64,000 bases of DNA from Ignisphaera sp. (GTDB taxonomy: Archaea > Thermoproteota > Thermoprotei_A > Sulfolobales > Ignisphaeraceae): NCBI GenBank assembly GCA_038831005.1, contig JAWBKZ010000005.1, positions 62,001-126,000 on the forward strand, in the 5' to 3' direction. The notes under the pieces are model-generated. The model was not told the origin of the DNA. It was given only the letters and a program-made list of their open reading frames with translations, and did no database searches. Below, piece after piece: positions 26,078 through 36,693 of this stretch; position 1 is the stretch's first letter, and every line of letters begins with the position of its first letter. The position numbers and the translations under genes are program-made.

Positions 26078-27562
26078 TTAGTATTTCTTTGCTAAGATCA
26101 TGTACCTATGAGCATCTCTACCACAGAAACCACATTTCATGTCCTTTACATTCTCGATACCCAGGATATTTAGGGTTATTGGCAATGGTTCACCTAGAGC
26201 ATCTATACCCTCTACACCTTCTATGTGGCCATGAACGCAAGGCTCGTATCCACACCATGGAATAAAAGCTAATCTCCCTTCACTTCTAATATGCTCTACG
26301 GCTTCATCTATATTGTTGAAAATCTTTACATTATCTTTAATCCATTTCCAAGCTCTTTCACGTAAATTCTTATATATATCGTTGAGAGCTTCTTTGATAC
26401 TATCAATCATTTTATCTATAACTACATTTGTACGTTTCATAAGGTCTCTTCTGAATATCGTTACGGTACCATTTTCAACCTCTCTTGCCCCTATCTCGAC
26501 TCTTATTGGGACCCCCTTTAGTTCCCATTCATAGAATTTTTCAGAGGGTTTTACATCAACTCTGCTATCTGTATAGACTCTTACTTCTTCCCTCCTTAGC
26601 ATTTCCTCAATATTGTTGCAGTACTCAATAATTCTTTTGTATTTATATTGATCGGCATGTTGAATAGGCACGATAACCACTTGCCATGGAGCTACTGGTG
26701 GCGGTAGTATTAATCCTTTCTCATCGCTATGGATAGCCACTATAGATGCTACTACTCTTTCCGATATACCGTAGCTTGTTTGCCACACATAATCTATAGA
26801 TTCATCACGCTTCTGTATCTTAACATCAAAAACAGATGAAAACGTTTGGCCTAGATTATGAACAGTACCTATCTGTATGGCTTTTCCATCTGGAAAGAGA
26901 GTATCGAAGGCAATTGTGTAGAGAGCTCCTGCAAATTTGTCCCATTGAGGTCTACGGGAAACTATATAGGGTATAGCCAACGTATCAAAGAATTTACTGT
27001 AGATAGATATGGCCTCTAAAACCTGTCTTTCAGCATCTTCAAAATCTTCGTGAACTGTATGAGCCTCTTTAAATGTAGTTACTTCGCGAACCCGCATCAT
27101 AGGTCTCGTCATCTTGGTTTCATATCTAAATATACTTACTATCTGGTAGTACTTCTTTGGTAACTGTTTGTAGCTTTTTATCCAGAAACTCTCCATATAT
27201 GTTAAAGATGTTTCACTTGTAGGTCTCAGAACCAGCTTTACATCAAGTTCTTCAGCACCTCCATGAGTAACCCATAGCACCTCACCTTCAAATCCTCTGA
27301 CATGTTCGCTTTCTTTCCTAAATATTGTTTCAGGTATCAGTATTGGAAGGAGAATCTCTTCATGGCTAGTAGCATCAAGTAGACTTCTTATAGTCTCGAT
27401 AACCTTCTGTCTTATCTTGAATCCATAGGGAAGCCATACACCCATACCTTTAACTGGGTAACGACCATAATCATACAGTTCTGCTTCAGAGATTATCCAA
27501 TCAAACCATTCGCTAAAGTTCTTAAATTTATTCAAAACTGTCTTAATCGTGTGGGTCACCAA
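26078..27562 (-). CDS. proS: Prolyl-tRNA synthetase
   Basis: The 494-residue class II synthetase of the archaeal/eukaryotic type charges tRNA-Pro. It begins with [21 protein letters not shown] and [11 protein letters not shown]. It has class II motif 2 as [20 protein letters not shown] (about 145-164), with the TSE proline-site residues in [11 protein letters not shown] (about 112-122). It ends with the C-terminal zinc-type domain ([10 protein letters not shown] near 440 and KCGFCG near 477) characteristic of this form. Its substrate gene tRNA-Pro(CGG) is at 6.8 kb. Confidence 0.96.
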   Translation of the reverse strand: MVTHTIKTVLNKFKNFSEWFDWIISEAELYDYGRYPVKGMGVWLPYGFKIRQKVIETIRSLLDATSHEEILLPILIPETIFRKESEHVRGFEGEVLWVTHGGAEELDVKLVLRPTSETSLTYMESFWIKSYKQLPKKYYQIVSIFRYETKMTRPMMRVREVTTFKEAHTVHEDFEDAERQVLEAISIYSKFFDTLAIPYIVSRRPQWDKFAGALYTIAFDTLFPDGKAIQIGTVHNLGQTFSSVFDVKIQKRDESIDYVWQTSYGISERVVASIVAIHSDEKGLILPPPVAPWQVVIVPIQHADQYKYKRIIEYCNNIEEMLRREEVRVYTDSRVDVKPSEKFYEWELKGVPIRVEIGAREVENGTVTIFRRDLMKRTNVVIDKMIDSIKEALNDIYKNLRERAWKWIKDNVKIFNNIDEAVEHIRSEGRLAFIPWCGYEPCVHGHIEGVEGIDALGEPLPITLNILGIENVKDMKCGFCGRDAHRYMILAKKY

Positions 27563-27724
27563 TCAGCACCACGTATAACCCATTTTAATGGGATCTTGCC
27601 ATCAACTATTTTACAAATTAAGTGATAGAGGTATATAATCTGTTATGACTTATTGTGGATCAGATTGCTATAGAGATAGAGATTGTGTGAACTAATTGTG
27701 ATTTGAAACCCTTCACTATTTTTT

Positions 27725-29128
27725 CTATCTATTGGATAAACTGAATGCCTCACTTCTTATGATGTTAACACATTCTTCTAAACACTTCATAAAATCACTA
27801 AAGCTAAATACTATAGGTTCTCGATATCTTCTGAACACATAGATCTTAGTCTCAACTTTATCTTCGTAATATTCATGAACAGATTTGAAAGTTGTATCAG
27901 ATATAGATGCTTCAATATTGGTTGTATAGTCGTCTGTGTGATTTCCTATCCTTACAATGTTTATGCCTCTCGACTTAAGGTACATAACCTCGTTATATAG
28001 CTCGCGAAATATTGACCCATAATTTGAAGTAATTAATCTAATTACATGAACTCCGTGAAAGACAACAATATCTGGTTTAATTTCATTAATTAGTGAAAGT
28101 TCTTGTGCCACTAACTGTGAAGTACTGTATGCGTAAGGATTAACAGCTCTTATGGTGATGTATTTCTCTATGATCTTTAGAACTTTTTCGCTATCTATTC
28201 CATACCGTTCTAGTGTCCTTGAGATTAGCTCAAGTAATGTTGAAGGTGGTGATATGTAGCTTATCAGAAGGATTTTCATTGAATTCTTTATAGCAAATGC
28301 TAATAGATAGCTTAGAGCATCTTTACCATAGATAGTTTCTGGCTGATAGAATACATTCACCAGAAATCCTCGATGGAAATGCCCTATAGTCTCCCTATGT
28401 GCATTGCAAGGTGGATACAGCTCTTCTCCCTGTTCAGGAATTTTTTCTAGTATCGGTGGAGTGAATACCTCTACACCTCTACCTTGAACAATTGCGAAAG
28501 GTATCTCTGCAACATATATTGGTGCTCCTCTAGTTTTTCTAATCTCTAGAAGTCTTACTAAGAATCTTTCTTCAACTCTATGTTTAAGTATTAGTATAGA
28601 ATCGGTTATAAATTCTATTGATCCTAAGCCTAGCTTTTCTTCACCGTATGGAAGCTCTGAAATAAGTATTAAGAGTCCATTAAGAAGCTTGGGGAGCTGA
28701 TAGAAGTAGTTGAGGAGCCAAGCCCTCTTTGTAGCAGACTCTTCTACAGATTCTAACAAAGCTGTTATAGAATCTATAACAACAATATCATAACCTTCTG
28801 AAATAACCTCATTTATGGCGTTAACAACATCACTAACATTTAACGTTAGAGGTAGGTTAAAGTATTTGAACAGACCTCTGAATTCGGCATCAGTAAATCT
28901 GAGACCCAACCTATCCATGAATCTATAGAACTTCTCCTTATCTTCGTAGAGAGACAAGTAAAGACATTTATGACCTTTTAACGTGTTGGCGTAGCATATT
29001 GTTGATGCTAGTGTTGTTTTTCCGGAACCAGGATGACCCGCAATAAGGATAGCATATGGAGCACTTATCGTGCCTAAGAGTTCTTCTAAGTTACTTATTC
29101 CAATGGTGAACATTTTCAATTTCATCAA
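27725..29128 (-). CDS. KaiC/RadA-like ATPase with a second, degenerate domain
   Basis: The 467-residue protein has an N-terminal RecA-fold domain with Walker A IAGHPGSGKTTLASTICYAN (about 29-48), Walker B EGYDIVVIDSITALLE (about 111-126) and ELPYGEEKLG. The second half (about 235-467) has the same strand layout (MKILLISYISPP, IKPDIVVFHGVHVI) but no Walker A, so only the first half should bind ATP. KaiC-like proteins in archaea are poorly understood; roles in signalling and in motility control are proposed. It stands alone, 162 bases from proS and divergent from the GH51 gene. Confidence 0.75.
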   Translation of the reverse strand: MMKLKMFTIGISNLEELLGTISAPYAILIAGHPGSGKTTLASTICYANTLKGHKCLYLSLYEDKEKFYRFMDRLGLRFTDAEFRGLFKYFNLPLTLNVSDVVNAINEVISEGYDIVVIDSITALLESVEESATKRAWLLNYFYQLPKLLNGLLILISELPYGEEKLGLGSIEFITDSILILKHRVEERFLVRLLEIRKTRGAPIYVAEIPFAIVQGRGVEVFTPPILEKIPEQGEELYPPCNAHRETIGHFHRGFLVNVFYQPETIYGKDALSYLLAFAIKNSMKILLISYISPPSTLLELISRTLERYGIDSEKVLKIIEKYITIRAVNPYAYSTSQLVAQELSLINEIKPDIVVFHGVHVIRLITSNYGSIFRELYNEVMYLKSRGINIVRIGNHTDDYTTNIEASISDTTFKSVHEYYEDKVETKIYVFRRYREPIVFSFSDFMKCLEECVNIIRSEAFSLSNR

Positions 29129-29254
29129 CTTTATATAGTCTTTCTGTAGTATGCTCGATTGGTTTAATGTGGCCTAAAATATAAAGCCTTTTTGTTGCGG
29201 TATCGATAGATATCCTATGTTTAGCATCCTATGGATAACCTGGTCTATAACTGA

Positions 29255-29285
29255 TATACGCTAACCTTATTATCTATACGCTAAC
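29255..29285. promoter_or_regulatory. Tandem 11-bp direct repeat upstream of the GH51 gene
   Basis: TATACGCTAAC occurs at 29255-29265 and 29275-29285, exactly 20 bases apart, which is about two helical turns. It lies 30-60 bases before the GTG start of the arabinofuranosidase gene, in the 186-base divergent region shared with the KaiC-like gene. Such phasing suits a dimeric regulator or an overlap with the promoter. No regulator is identified. Confidence 0.4.
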
Positions 29286-29314
29286 TGTTTATCGATATCA
29301 AGTACTGTCCTCTG

Positions 29315-30769
29315 GTGAAGAACATAAAGGCTCACGTATATGTCGATACCTCTTCGGTTATTGCTCATCTCGATAAAAGAATCTATGGTCAGTTTATTGA
29401 GCATGTTGGTAGATGTATATATGGTGGTATATGGGTCGGAGAAAAATCTTCGATACCGAATCTAAATGGTTATAGGCTTGATGTACTCAATGCCGTAAGA
29501 GAGATAAAGTCCCCTATAGTTAGATGGCCTGGAGGAAACTTTGCTTCTCAGTATCATTGGATGGATGGTATTGGACCTAGAGAACAAAGACCTAAGAAAT
29601 TCGATCTAGCTTGGGGTCTAGTGGAACCAAATGAGTTCGGAACTGATGAATATATCGAGTGGATCAGGTTATTGGGAGCTGAACCCTATATAACTGTTAA
29701 TGCAGGTAATGGTACACCAGAGGAAGCTGCTGCATGGGTGGAGTACTGTAACTCAAATAGAGATACTTATTATGCTTCTCTGAGAAAGCGGTATGGTCAT
29801 AAAGAGCCTTATAATGTTAAGTTGTGGGCTATAGGCAATGAGCTAAATGGATGGTGGCAGGTGGGTTTTTGTAGAGATGATGAAGAATGTGGATGGAGAA
29901 CTGTGGAGTTTGCTGATCATATGAGAAGAGTTGATCCTTCTATAAAGCTTGTTGCTGTTGGTGTCGACTATGATCCTGAATGGAATATAGATATGATTAG
30001 GATAGCTGGAAACTATATGGATTACCTCTCGATACACACCTATATATTTAGAGAAAGACAGGGCAAAACGTATGAAGATTTTGTTGCCTGGCCTATATAC
30101 ATAGAGGAGAATCTTAAACATATCTATTACACAATAGAGCAGACTAGATACAAATATGGTATAAAGAAGAAGATAAAGATGGTTTTTGATGAATGGAACG
30201 TATGGTATCCCGAAGCCCAGTCTCCATACCTAGAACAAATAACAAGCATGAAGGACGCTATATTTACAGCTCTTATTCTAAATGTTCTACAAAGACTTTC
30301 AGATATAGTGCCTATAGCATGTTTTGCTCAAACAGTTAATGTACTGTCTCTGATTCTCACAAAAGATGATAAAATTCTATTGACACCTCAGTATTACGTA
30401 TTTAAACTCTATACAGAAGTAACAGAAGGTAAAATAATTAGTGTTTCAGCATTCTCGCAATCATATAGATCTAACGAATTAGATAGAAATGTACAGTACA
30501 TAGATGCCTCGGCTATATACAACAATAACACGGTTTACTTATTCATGGTAAACAGACATCCAGAAGAAGAAGCTGATGTAGAACTACACATAGGTAGCTT
30601 TGCGCCTTCGGTAGTAAAACACAAATACATTGCTGGACAAAGTATCGATGATAGGAACACATTTGAAACTCTAACTAATGTAGTTATAGAAGAGAAGAAC
30701 TATTCTATTACATCAACAAGGACAATAAAACTAAAACCACATTCAGTCAACTTACTGATACTTGCCTAA
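29315..30769 (+). CDS. GH51 alpha-L-arabinofuranosidase
   Basis: The 484-residue enzyme opens VIAHLDKRIYGQFIEHVGRCIYGG (split near 15-38), the GH51 start. It then has VRWPGGNFASQYHWMDGIGP (about 69-88), and LWAIGNELNGWWQVG (about 170-184) with the acid/base Glu in GNE. MVFDEWNVWYP (about 289-299) supplies the nucleophile Glu. It removes L-arabinose from arabinan or arabinoxylan oligomers. There is no signal peptide, so it should act in the cytoplasm on imported sugar, in line with the Opp-type importer at 45-51 kb. The start is GTG at 29315. Confidence 0.93.
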   Translation: MKNIKAHVYVDTSSVIAHLDKRIYGQFIEHVGRCIYGGIWVGEKSSIPNLNGYRLDVLNAVREIKSPIVRWPGGNFASQYHWMDGIGPREQRPKKFDLAWGLVEPNEFGTDEYIEWIRLLGAEPYITVNAGNGTPEEAAAWVEYCNSNRDTYYASLRKRYGHKEPYNVKLWAIGNELNGWWQVGFCRDDEECGWRTVEFADHMRRVDPSIKLVAVGVDYDPEWNIDMIRIAGNYMDYLSIHTYIFRERQGKTYEDFVAWPIYIEENLKHIYYTIEQTRYKYGIKKKIKMVFDEWNVWYPEAQSPYLEQITSMKDAIFTALILNVLQRLSDIVPIACFAQTVNVLSLILTKDDKILLTPQYYVFKLYTEVTEGKIISVSAFSQSYRSNELDRNVQYIDASAIYNNNTVYLFMVNRHPEEEADVELHIGSFAPSVVKHKYIAGQSIDDRNTFETLTNVVIEEKNYSITSTRTIKLKPHSVNLLILA

Positions 30770-31042
30770 TGATATCTATTAGGTGACTATGATCTAGATC
30801 TATTTTCGAATATATATTACATTCGTATCTATATGACTATACACAAAGTTGTTGATTACAGATGAGCTACTAGCATACACCTCCAATATCTAAAAGAATA
30901 TTCAAAGTACCGATAAATCACTAGACAGCTTGCAAACTAGTTGAGCTCAAAATGCTAAAGATGGTGTACTGATAATGTATGGACCTCACCTATATTGGTA
31001 TTGAAGAACTCAGATAGTTACCTAATAAGCTGGTACTATATT

Positions 31043-32581
31043 TCATTCAATGTTTATTAGTCTTAGATAAGCTTCTCCTAAAGGCTTAAGAATTCTTCCC
31101 ACAAATTCTACCTTACCTACTAACATGATTATGTTCCTGATAATACCCTTATCTACAAATAACGGTAGAAGTGTCAGATAGACTGAGCTGTATATAGTAA
31201 GTCCTACAATAATGCTTATGATTTTTGCTACAAAGCTTACACCAATATTTGTTAACAATCTTAGTATAGTGTAGGTAACAATATAGGCTAAACCTGAAGG
31301 TAATAGAGCTTTAATTTCTGGCTTAAGATTTACCTCTAGACTGAATAGTTTCTTGGCTATATAGAGACCAGCTATAGATGATACTATCGATCCTATTGCT
31401 TGTGAGATTACAGCACCATATACATTGTATCTAGAGGTGAGCGTTAACGCCAAGATGATTGTTGTTAGTTGACCAATTACAGATGTTATAGTATTCCATT
31501 TGGTTACCCCTATGGTTATGAAGTAGCTTCCTACTACAAGAGATCCTAAAATAGCTGAAACCACTATCCCTATAGAATAAAGTGTTGCATAAATAGGTGC
31601 TTCAGCATAAGCTCTACCATAAAATAAATGTATAGTGGGACTGATTACAGAAATATAGCAAAGAACTAGAGCTATAAATATAGTTGAAGAGTAGAGTATG
31701 GCTTCTTCTGTTCTCTTCTTAAGGCTGTTGCTATTGTTTAGCAATAGAGGAAGAGAAGTGAGTGTAGCTACAGATATAGCGCCTTGAAGAGCTACAATGG
31801 GTGATAAAGCATTTAGAGCTACACGATAATTGCCGAGATCATAATCTGATACATATCTAGCTAAAATAGTACTTACGAAAGGACCTACAGCTATACCACC
31901 TATAGAAGCTATATAGAGGGGTATAGAGAGTCTCAACATATCTGCTAAAGCTTTTCTTGAAAAACCTATGGGTTTAACATGTTTAGTATATATGATGAAA
32001 TAAATTATTGATAGAATTGTATAGGCTAGCGAACAAGCAACTACTGCGCCATATACACCAAAACCCATGAGTATGAATAAGATAGACAAAACACCTCTTA
32101 GTATAAACTGAGAAATATTTATTGAAGCAGAAATCCTGTATCTACCTAACCCATTAAAGATAGACCCTAAGGCAGTCAAAAGTACATAAGAGGCTGTATA
32201 TACAGAAAGTATCCTCATATAGTCACCCATATATTGTCTAGCGAGAAGATGAGCAAAAGCATTAGCAAGAAAATAAACAGTTAAAGCTCCAATAAAACCG
32301 AGAAGACATCTGAAGATTATTCCTGTCCATATGTATATATCCCTATCTCTATTGGATAAAGTAGCATATCTAGCAAAAATAGTTGCAAGACCCAGATCAA
32401 CTAATCCTGCAACCATGGATGGATAAACCAAAGAAAGACTCCATATACCGTAACCTTCCGGTCCCAAAAGTCTTGCAATAATAATGCTGAAGATGAGGCC
32501 AACAATATCAGCTATAACGCTACCTACTGTAAGCATAAAACTTCCAGATACTATTCTAACAGTAATCTCCTCCTCATCCAT
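31043..32581 (-). CDS. MOP-superfamily polysaccharide/lipid-linked oligosaccharide flippase
   Basis: The polytopic protein of about 512 residues has 12-14 hydrophobic segments spread along its length. An N-terminal helix pair carries IIIARLLGPEGYGIWSLSLV (about 36-55 from the chosen start), the typical motif of Wzx/RfbX-like transporters. Such proteins flip lipid-linked oligosaccharides used for S-layer glycosylation in archaea. I place the start at ATG 32581 (MDEEEITVRIV); an in-frame TTG lies 15 bases upstream. No glycosyltransferase gene is adjacent, so the substrate is unknown. Confidence 0.82.
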   Translation of the reverse strand: MDEEEITVRIVSGSFMLTVGSVIADIVGLIFSIIIARLLGPEGYGIWSLSLVYPSMVAGLVDLGLATIFARYATLSNRDRDIYIWTGIIFRCLLGFIGALTVYFLANAFAHLLARQYMGDYMRILSVYTASYVLLTALGSIFNGLGRYRISASINISQFILRGVLSILFILMGFGVYGAVVACSLAYTILSIIYFIIYTKHVKPIGFSRKALADMLRLSIPLYIASIGGIAVGPFVSTILARYVSDYDLGNYRVALNALSPIVALQGAISVATLTSLPLLLNNSNSLKKRTEEAILYSSTIFIALVLCYISVISPTIHLFYGRAYAEAPIYATLYSIGIVVSAILGSLVVGSYFITIGVTKWNTITSVIGQLTTIILALTLTSRYNVYGAVISQAIGSIVSSIAGLYIAKKLFSLEVNLKPEIKALLPSGLAYIVTYTILRLLTNIGVSFVAKIISIIVGLTIYSSVYLTLLPLFVDKGIIRNIIMLVGKVEFVGRILKPLGEAYLRLINIE

Positions 32582-32596
32582 AAATGCTACAACCAA

Positions 32597-32903
32597 TTAC
32601 TCTCGCATATGTTTTAGTATAAAAACTATATATAGTGCTAAAACTCTTCAAACTCTTTTCAAAAAGACCTTATATCATTTCAATGTGTTAATTACATCAA
32701 TATTGCTACACCATAGAGTTATAGAACCTCGGGGACTTCTGTTAGAGACATAGCTATTCGGTATCCTACATATAAAAATAGGATAGTATTCTAAACAGTC
32801 TGATTTAGAACATTAAGTATAGATAGGTGAGAAAGGTTCAGAACAACGTTTCTGAATATAAATGAGAGGTATATGGTACCGTCATCAGCTATCATTAGGA
32901 TTG
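32597..32903. other. Non-coding stretch
   Basis: The 307 bases between the flippase start and the thymidylate synthase stop contain no coding frame I trust. The TATATATAG run near 32622-32630 may be the flippase promoter on the minus strand. Confidence 0.5.
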
Positions 32904-33641
32904 TTACTTGTTTTCGAGTTTCTTGACCATGTCTATGTATTCTTGTGTTGTTCTCCATCTTTTTCTCGATTCACCGCTCTTTATCTGTTCCACAAATGTG
33001 TTGAACCATTTCCAGTCTCTTTCATAGACATGATAAGAATCAGCTACATGTATATAGTGACCAACAGAAATCCCCAGCTGATTAGCTATGTATTTCTGTA
33101 GTTCTGTGAATGCATACATGTTCATGTATGTAGCTTTCAAAGCATCATTGCTTCTCATATGTACATGTAGAACTAGTTTATTGTCTATAACTCTAAACCA
33201 CATTCTCTGTAGACAAGGTGGATGCTCTGTCTCTAGATCTCTCCATGGTTGCCAAGTTATTGCTTGTGCTCTTCTGCTGTAGGGTGCTTTCTTTAGCTTC
33301 TCAATAATCTTCTCTATCTGATTAACAACAACACCATTTGGTAGTCTATAGCTAAATAATCTTTCGTGATATGTGTAGCCGAACTTTTCGACAAGATGGT
33401 CATGAACACCATACACAACTTCATCAACATACTCTAGCAAACCCTTGAGAGAACCCGCAACAATACCTCTGAGATGCACTCTAGGCTCTGAGAAAGGTTC
33501 TTCAACAACTATAGCAGCAGGAGCATCAATAGATTTCTCACCATACTCAGTATCAATAACTATCCCCAGATTCTTAAGCTCAACCAAACTCTTCTCCCAT
33601 GCCTCAGGCAAACTCTTAGCATACACATATACAATCAACAC
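32904..33641 (-). CDS. thyA: Thymidylate synthase, ThyA type
   Basis: The 245-residue protein shows the ThyA core. Arg residues in APYSRRAQAITWQPWRDLE (about 139-157) bind phosphate, the catalytic Cys is in HPPCLQRMWFRV (about 160-171) and HVHMRSNDALKATYMNMYAF (about 179-198) forms the nucleotide site. GHYIHVADSYHVY follows. It makes dTMP from dUMP with methylene-tetrahydrofolate or an archaeal folate analogue. It is shorter than bacterial ThyA, as in other archaea. A dCMP hydroxymethylase-like activity cannot be excluded from sequence alone. It diverges from pdxS. Confidence 0.85.
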   Translation of the reverse strand: MLIVYVYAKSLPEAWEKSLVELKNLGIVIDTEYGEKSIDAPAAIVVEEPFSEPRVHLRGIVAGSLKGLLEYVDEVVYGVHDHLVEKFGYTYHERLFSYRLPNGVVVNQIEKIIEKLKKAPYSRRAQAITWQPWRDLETEHPPCLQRMWFRVIDNKLVLHVHMRSNDALKATYMNMYAFTELQKYIANQLGISVGHYIHVADSYHVYERDWKWFNTFVEQIKSGESRKRWRTTQEYIDMVKKLENK

Positions 33642-33807
33642 ACTACACCAGAAACTATCTGTATCGTCTCTAATTTATATTCTGAGAGACTATTCAGAAT
33701 GTGTTATCTATCTCTATATAGATATATCGATTAAATACTTAGATTAACACTTATATTCTGAAAGCAATAATGTATCTAGAAATGCATCTAGATGAGTTGA
33801 TTTAGCC

Positions 33808-34848
33808 ATGAAGAGATTGTTTGATACACATCTATATGAGGTTGGATTCAATAATATAGTTGACTTCTTCTACAGACTAGCCGATGTTAGTGATAAACTT
33901 AGATCGAATGGTCTCTACTTTAGATATGGTCCAGAAACATTACCAGACACAATAACTGTTCCTGCTAAAGGTACTCTGAAGGTTAAGTATGGGTTCCCTG
34001 TGTTCCAAAAATATGGAGTATGTATGGATGTTACTAATGTCGAGCAAGCAGTAATAGCTGAAGAAGCTGGAGCAGTTTCGGTTATGGTCCTAGATAAACT
34101 TCCTTATGATGTTAGGAAAAGCGGTGGTGTAGCTAGAATGGCCAGCGTTAAAAGGATAGAGGAGGTTCTTGAATCCGTAACTATACCAGTTATGGCTAAA
34201 GTTAGGATAGGTCACTACATGGAGGCAAAAGTTCTCGAACAAATAGGTGTAGATATGATAGACGAGTCTGAAGTTTTGACACCTGCAGATGAGGAAAGAC
34301 ATATAAACAAGTGGTTATTCAAGATACCGTTTGTTAATGGTGCTAGAGATCTTGGAGAAGCTTTGAGAAGGATATACGAAGGAGCATCGATGATCAGAAC
34401 CAAGGGAGAAGCTGGCACAGGAAATGTTTCTGAAGCTGTGAAACATATGAGGTCGATAATGGAGAGCATAATGGTTGTTGTCAGCATAGCTCCAGAGGAT
34501 AGAATGAGAAAGGCCAGAGAATATGGTGTACCCTATGAATTGGTCGATCTTACAGCTAGACTGAAGAGATTACCTATAATTAATTTCGCGGCTGGAGGCA
34601 TAGCTACACCCGCTGATGCAGCTCTACTTATGTGGCTCGGTTCGGATGGGGTATTCGTTGGTTCAGGTATATTCAAGTCTCAAGATCCTCAAACAAGAGC
34701 AGAAGCAATAGTTCTTGCTACATCTATGTGGTATGATCCTGAAACTGTAGCAGAAGCACAGGCTATGATAGATGAATCAAAGAGTATGATGGGTATAGAT
34801 ATAAGGCAGTTGAAACCTGAAGAACTTCTTCAGGTTAGAGGGATATAG
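33808..34848 (+). CDS. pdxS: Pyridoxal 5'-phosphate synthase, PdxS subunit
   Basis: The 346-residue (beta/alpha)8 subunit condenses ribose 5-phosphate, glyceraldehyde 3-phosphate and ammonia to PLP. It has [21 protein letters not shown] (around 59-79), [20 protein letters not shown] (about 87-106), the active-site Lys of MAKVRIGH (near 132) and the [15 protein letters not shown] loop (about 199-213). It is longer than typical (about 295) because of an N-terminal extension (first 45 residues, [19 protein letters not shown]), seen in some crenarchaeal forms. pdxT follows after 2 bases. Confidence 0.95.
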   Translation: MKRLFDTHLYEVGFNNIVDFFYRLADVSDKLRSNGLYFRYGPETLPDTITVPAKGTLKVKYGFPVFQKYGVCMDVTNVEQAVIAEEAGAVSVMVLDKLPYDVRKSGGVARMASVKRIEEVLESVTIPVMAKVRIGHYMEAKVLEQIGVDMIDESEVLTPADEERHINKWLFKIPFVNGARDLGEALRRIYEGASMIRTKGEAGTGNVSEAVKHMRSIMESIMVVVSIAPEDRMRKAREYGVPYELVDLTARLKRLPIINFAAGGIATPADAALLMWLGSDGVFVGSGIFKSQDPQTRAEAIVLATSMWYDPETVAEAQAMIDESKSMMGIDIRQLKPEELLQVRGI

Positions 34849-34850
34849 TT

Positions 34851-35453
34851 ATGAACATAGGGGTACTTGGGTATCAAGGAGGTATAGACGAACACAAATA
34901 TATGGTAATTGAATCATGTAGGGAATTGAATATACAGTGTAACGTGGAAACAGTAGTTAAACCTCAACAGCTAAATAAGCTAGATGGTCTCATAATACCT
35001 GGTGGCGAATCAACAACAATAGTTAAGCTAGCCAAGAGGTACAATATGGTTGAGGAGATCAGAAGTAAGGTGATAGAGGGATTACCTGTCTTAGGTACTT
35101 GTGCAGGAGCAATATTCTTGGCAAAGAGGGTTACAGATCTAAAAACAAGAAAAGAACTTCAAGGTACAATAGGTTTGTTAGATGTTGTTGTCGTCAGAAA
35201 CTTCTATGGTAGACAGAAGGAAAGTTTCGAAATAGATCTAGAGATACCTACTTTAGGAGAAAAACCATTTAGAGCTATATTCATAAGAGCTCCAGCAATC
35301 ATCGAGATCTCAGGTAAAGTCAAGCCTCTGGCTATCTATGGAGAAAACTATGTGTTTGTACAACAAGACACTATACTGGCTGCAGTATTTCATCCGGAGC
35401 TATCAGGCGATACAAGAATACATAGATACTTTCTAGAGATTGTTAAAAAATAA
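34851..35453 (+). CDS. pdxT: Pyridoxal 5'-phosphate synthase, glutaminase subunit PdxT
   Basis: The 200-residue class I glutamine amidotransferase releases ammonia for PdxS. Family features are GVLGYQGGIDEH at the N-terminus, IIPGGESTTIVKLAKRY (about 48-64), the nucleophile Cys in PVLGTCAGAIFLA (about 79-91), and the His-Glu pair in VFHPELSGDTRIH (about 181-193). It starts 2 bases after pdxS and forms a two-gene operon with it. Confidence 0.96.
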   Translation: MNIGVLGYQGGIDEHKYMVIESCRELNIQCNVETVVKPQQLNKLDGLIIPGGESTTIVKLAKRYNMVEEIRSKVIEGLPVLGTCAGAIFLAKRVTDLKTRKELQGTIGLLDVVVVRNFYGRQKESFEIDLEIPTLGEKPFRAIFIRAPAIIEISGKVKPLAIYGENYVFVQQDTILAAVFHPELSGDTRIHRYFLEIVKK

Positions 35454-35505
35454 AGAATAGCATAAAGAGGGGTATGATATCTTATTTATAATTACTTTTA
35501 TGGTT

Positions 35506-36420
35506 TTATGGTATATATTGTTTAAGGTATTTCACAGATGCTTCTAGATTCTTTAGGACCTCTTCATCTGGATACTCGAATGGGGGTATATACTCTAGAA
35601 GTAGGTATACTTCTTTAGCTCCCGAAGCTTCTATTGCTTCAACAACTTTATCCGGCTTTATGATACCTATCCTGTTGTATTCTTCAGTAAAAGGCCAATG
35701 TCTATCTCCTTTACCATCCGTTTGCTGTATATGTATTGCAGGTGATTTTGGGGCAAATCTCTTTAGCCATTCATAGGGATCAGCTTCCATACCCTGTAAT
35801 GTACATTGATGACCCAGATCTATATTTAGGAGTACAGATACTCCAGGACCTTCATTGGCTTTAACAAGTATTTCTTCTGTCTCGTTCATTGTCCAAGGAG
35901 TTTCTCTAGGAACAGGCATAGGCTCCCATAAGATCATTTCTAGTCCTTTTGCTTTAGCATATATTCTTAAAGCTTTCATGTTATCTATTAATGCTGAGTC
36001 TATGTATGTTCTTCTTTTCGGATCATTATAGTCTTTCACACTTTTAGCAGCTATATGACCCCCGGTAGCTTTTACCGATATTTTAGAGGTAAAGTCTATA
36101 GCCTTCATATACCAATCTAGAGCATCATACCTCATTACCGGGTCTGGATGTGATAGTAGATTGAATGAGTATGCAGCTAAACCGGTAAATGTTGAATGGA
36201 TAACTATTCCATACTTCTTTATAGCGTCCAGGATAAGATTAGCCATATGTTCTACAGCATCATGTGTAGATCTAGGGTCAAGTAGATCATATGAAAACTG
36301 AACATACTTTACATCAAGTTTAGCCACTATTTCTGCCCATTCATCTGGCATAGGCCATCGTTTAACAGCCCAACTAAGATTCAAACCTAGATGTAGTTTA
36401 GCCATAGTCTCTTCCCACAC
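35506..36420 (-). CDS. Xylose isomerase-like TIM-barrel sugar isomerase/epimerase
   Basis: The 304-residue protein of the AP endonuclease-2/xylose isomerase-like family has strand-end motifs LHLGLNLSWAVKRWP, IVIHSTFTGLAAYSFNLLSHP (around 73-93), EMILWEPMPVPRETPW (about 160-175), LLNIDLGHQCTLQG and a final LLLEYIPPFEY. The Glu, Asp and His residues there are the usual metal ligands. The substrate is unknown; the neighbours (RuBisCO, FGGY kinase, glycosidases) suggest a pentose or related sugar. The GTG at 36420 gives 304 residues; ATG 36405 (MAKLHLGLN) is the likelier start. It diverges from rbcL across 273 bases. Confidence 0.75.
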   Translation of the reverse strand: MWEETMAKLHLGLNLSWAVKRWPMPDEWAEIVAKLDVKYVQFSYDLLDPRSTHDAVEHMANLILDAIKKYGIVIHSTFTGLAAYSFNLLSHPDPVMRYDALDWYMKAIDFTSKISVKATGGHIAAKSVKDYNDPKRRTYIDSALIDNMKALRIYAKAKGLEMILWEPMPVPRETPWTMNETEEILVKANEGPGVSVLLNIDLGHQCTLQGMEADPYEWLKRFAPKSPAIHIQQTDGKGDRHWPFTEEYNRIGIIKPDKVVEAIEASGAKEVYLLLEYIPPFEYPDEEVLKNLEASVKYLKQYIP

Positions 36421-36693
36421 CTATTACCTTTGTAGCTAAAGATTATAAATTTATCCATGAAGATTTTGAGATCAGTAGGAAGTCTTATCAATAGATTAAT
36501 ATTCTACTAAATCTCTTTTTAAAACATCGTTGTCTATCGACGATACACAATGTCTCGTCATGAGATTTGCATAACAATTCGAATTCTTTTTCCTTCCTTT
36601 TCTAGTTTTAGGTATCTCGGTATCTGACAACACTAAGGTTATATGCGTTAAACTTATTATGTTGTCCTGAATACGATAGTAGCTTGGGTATCT

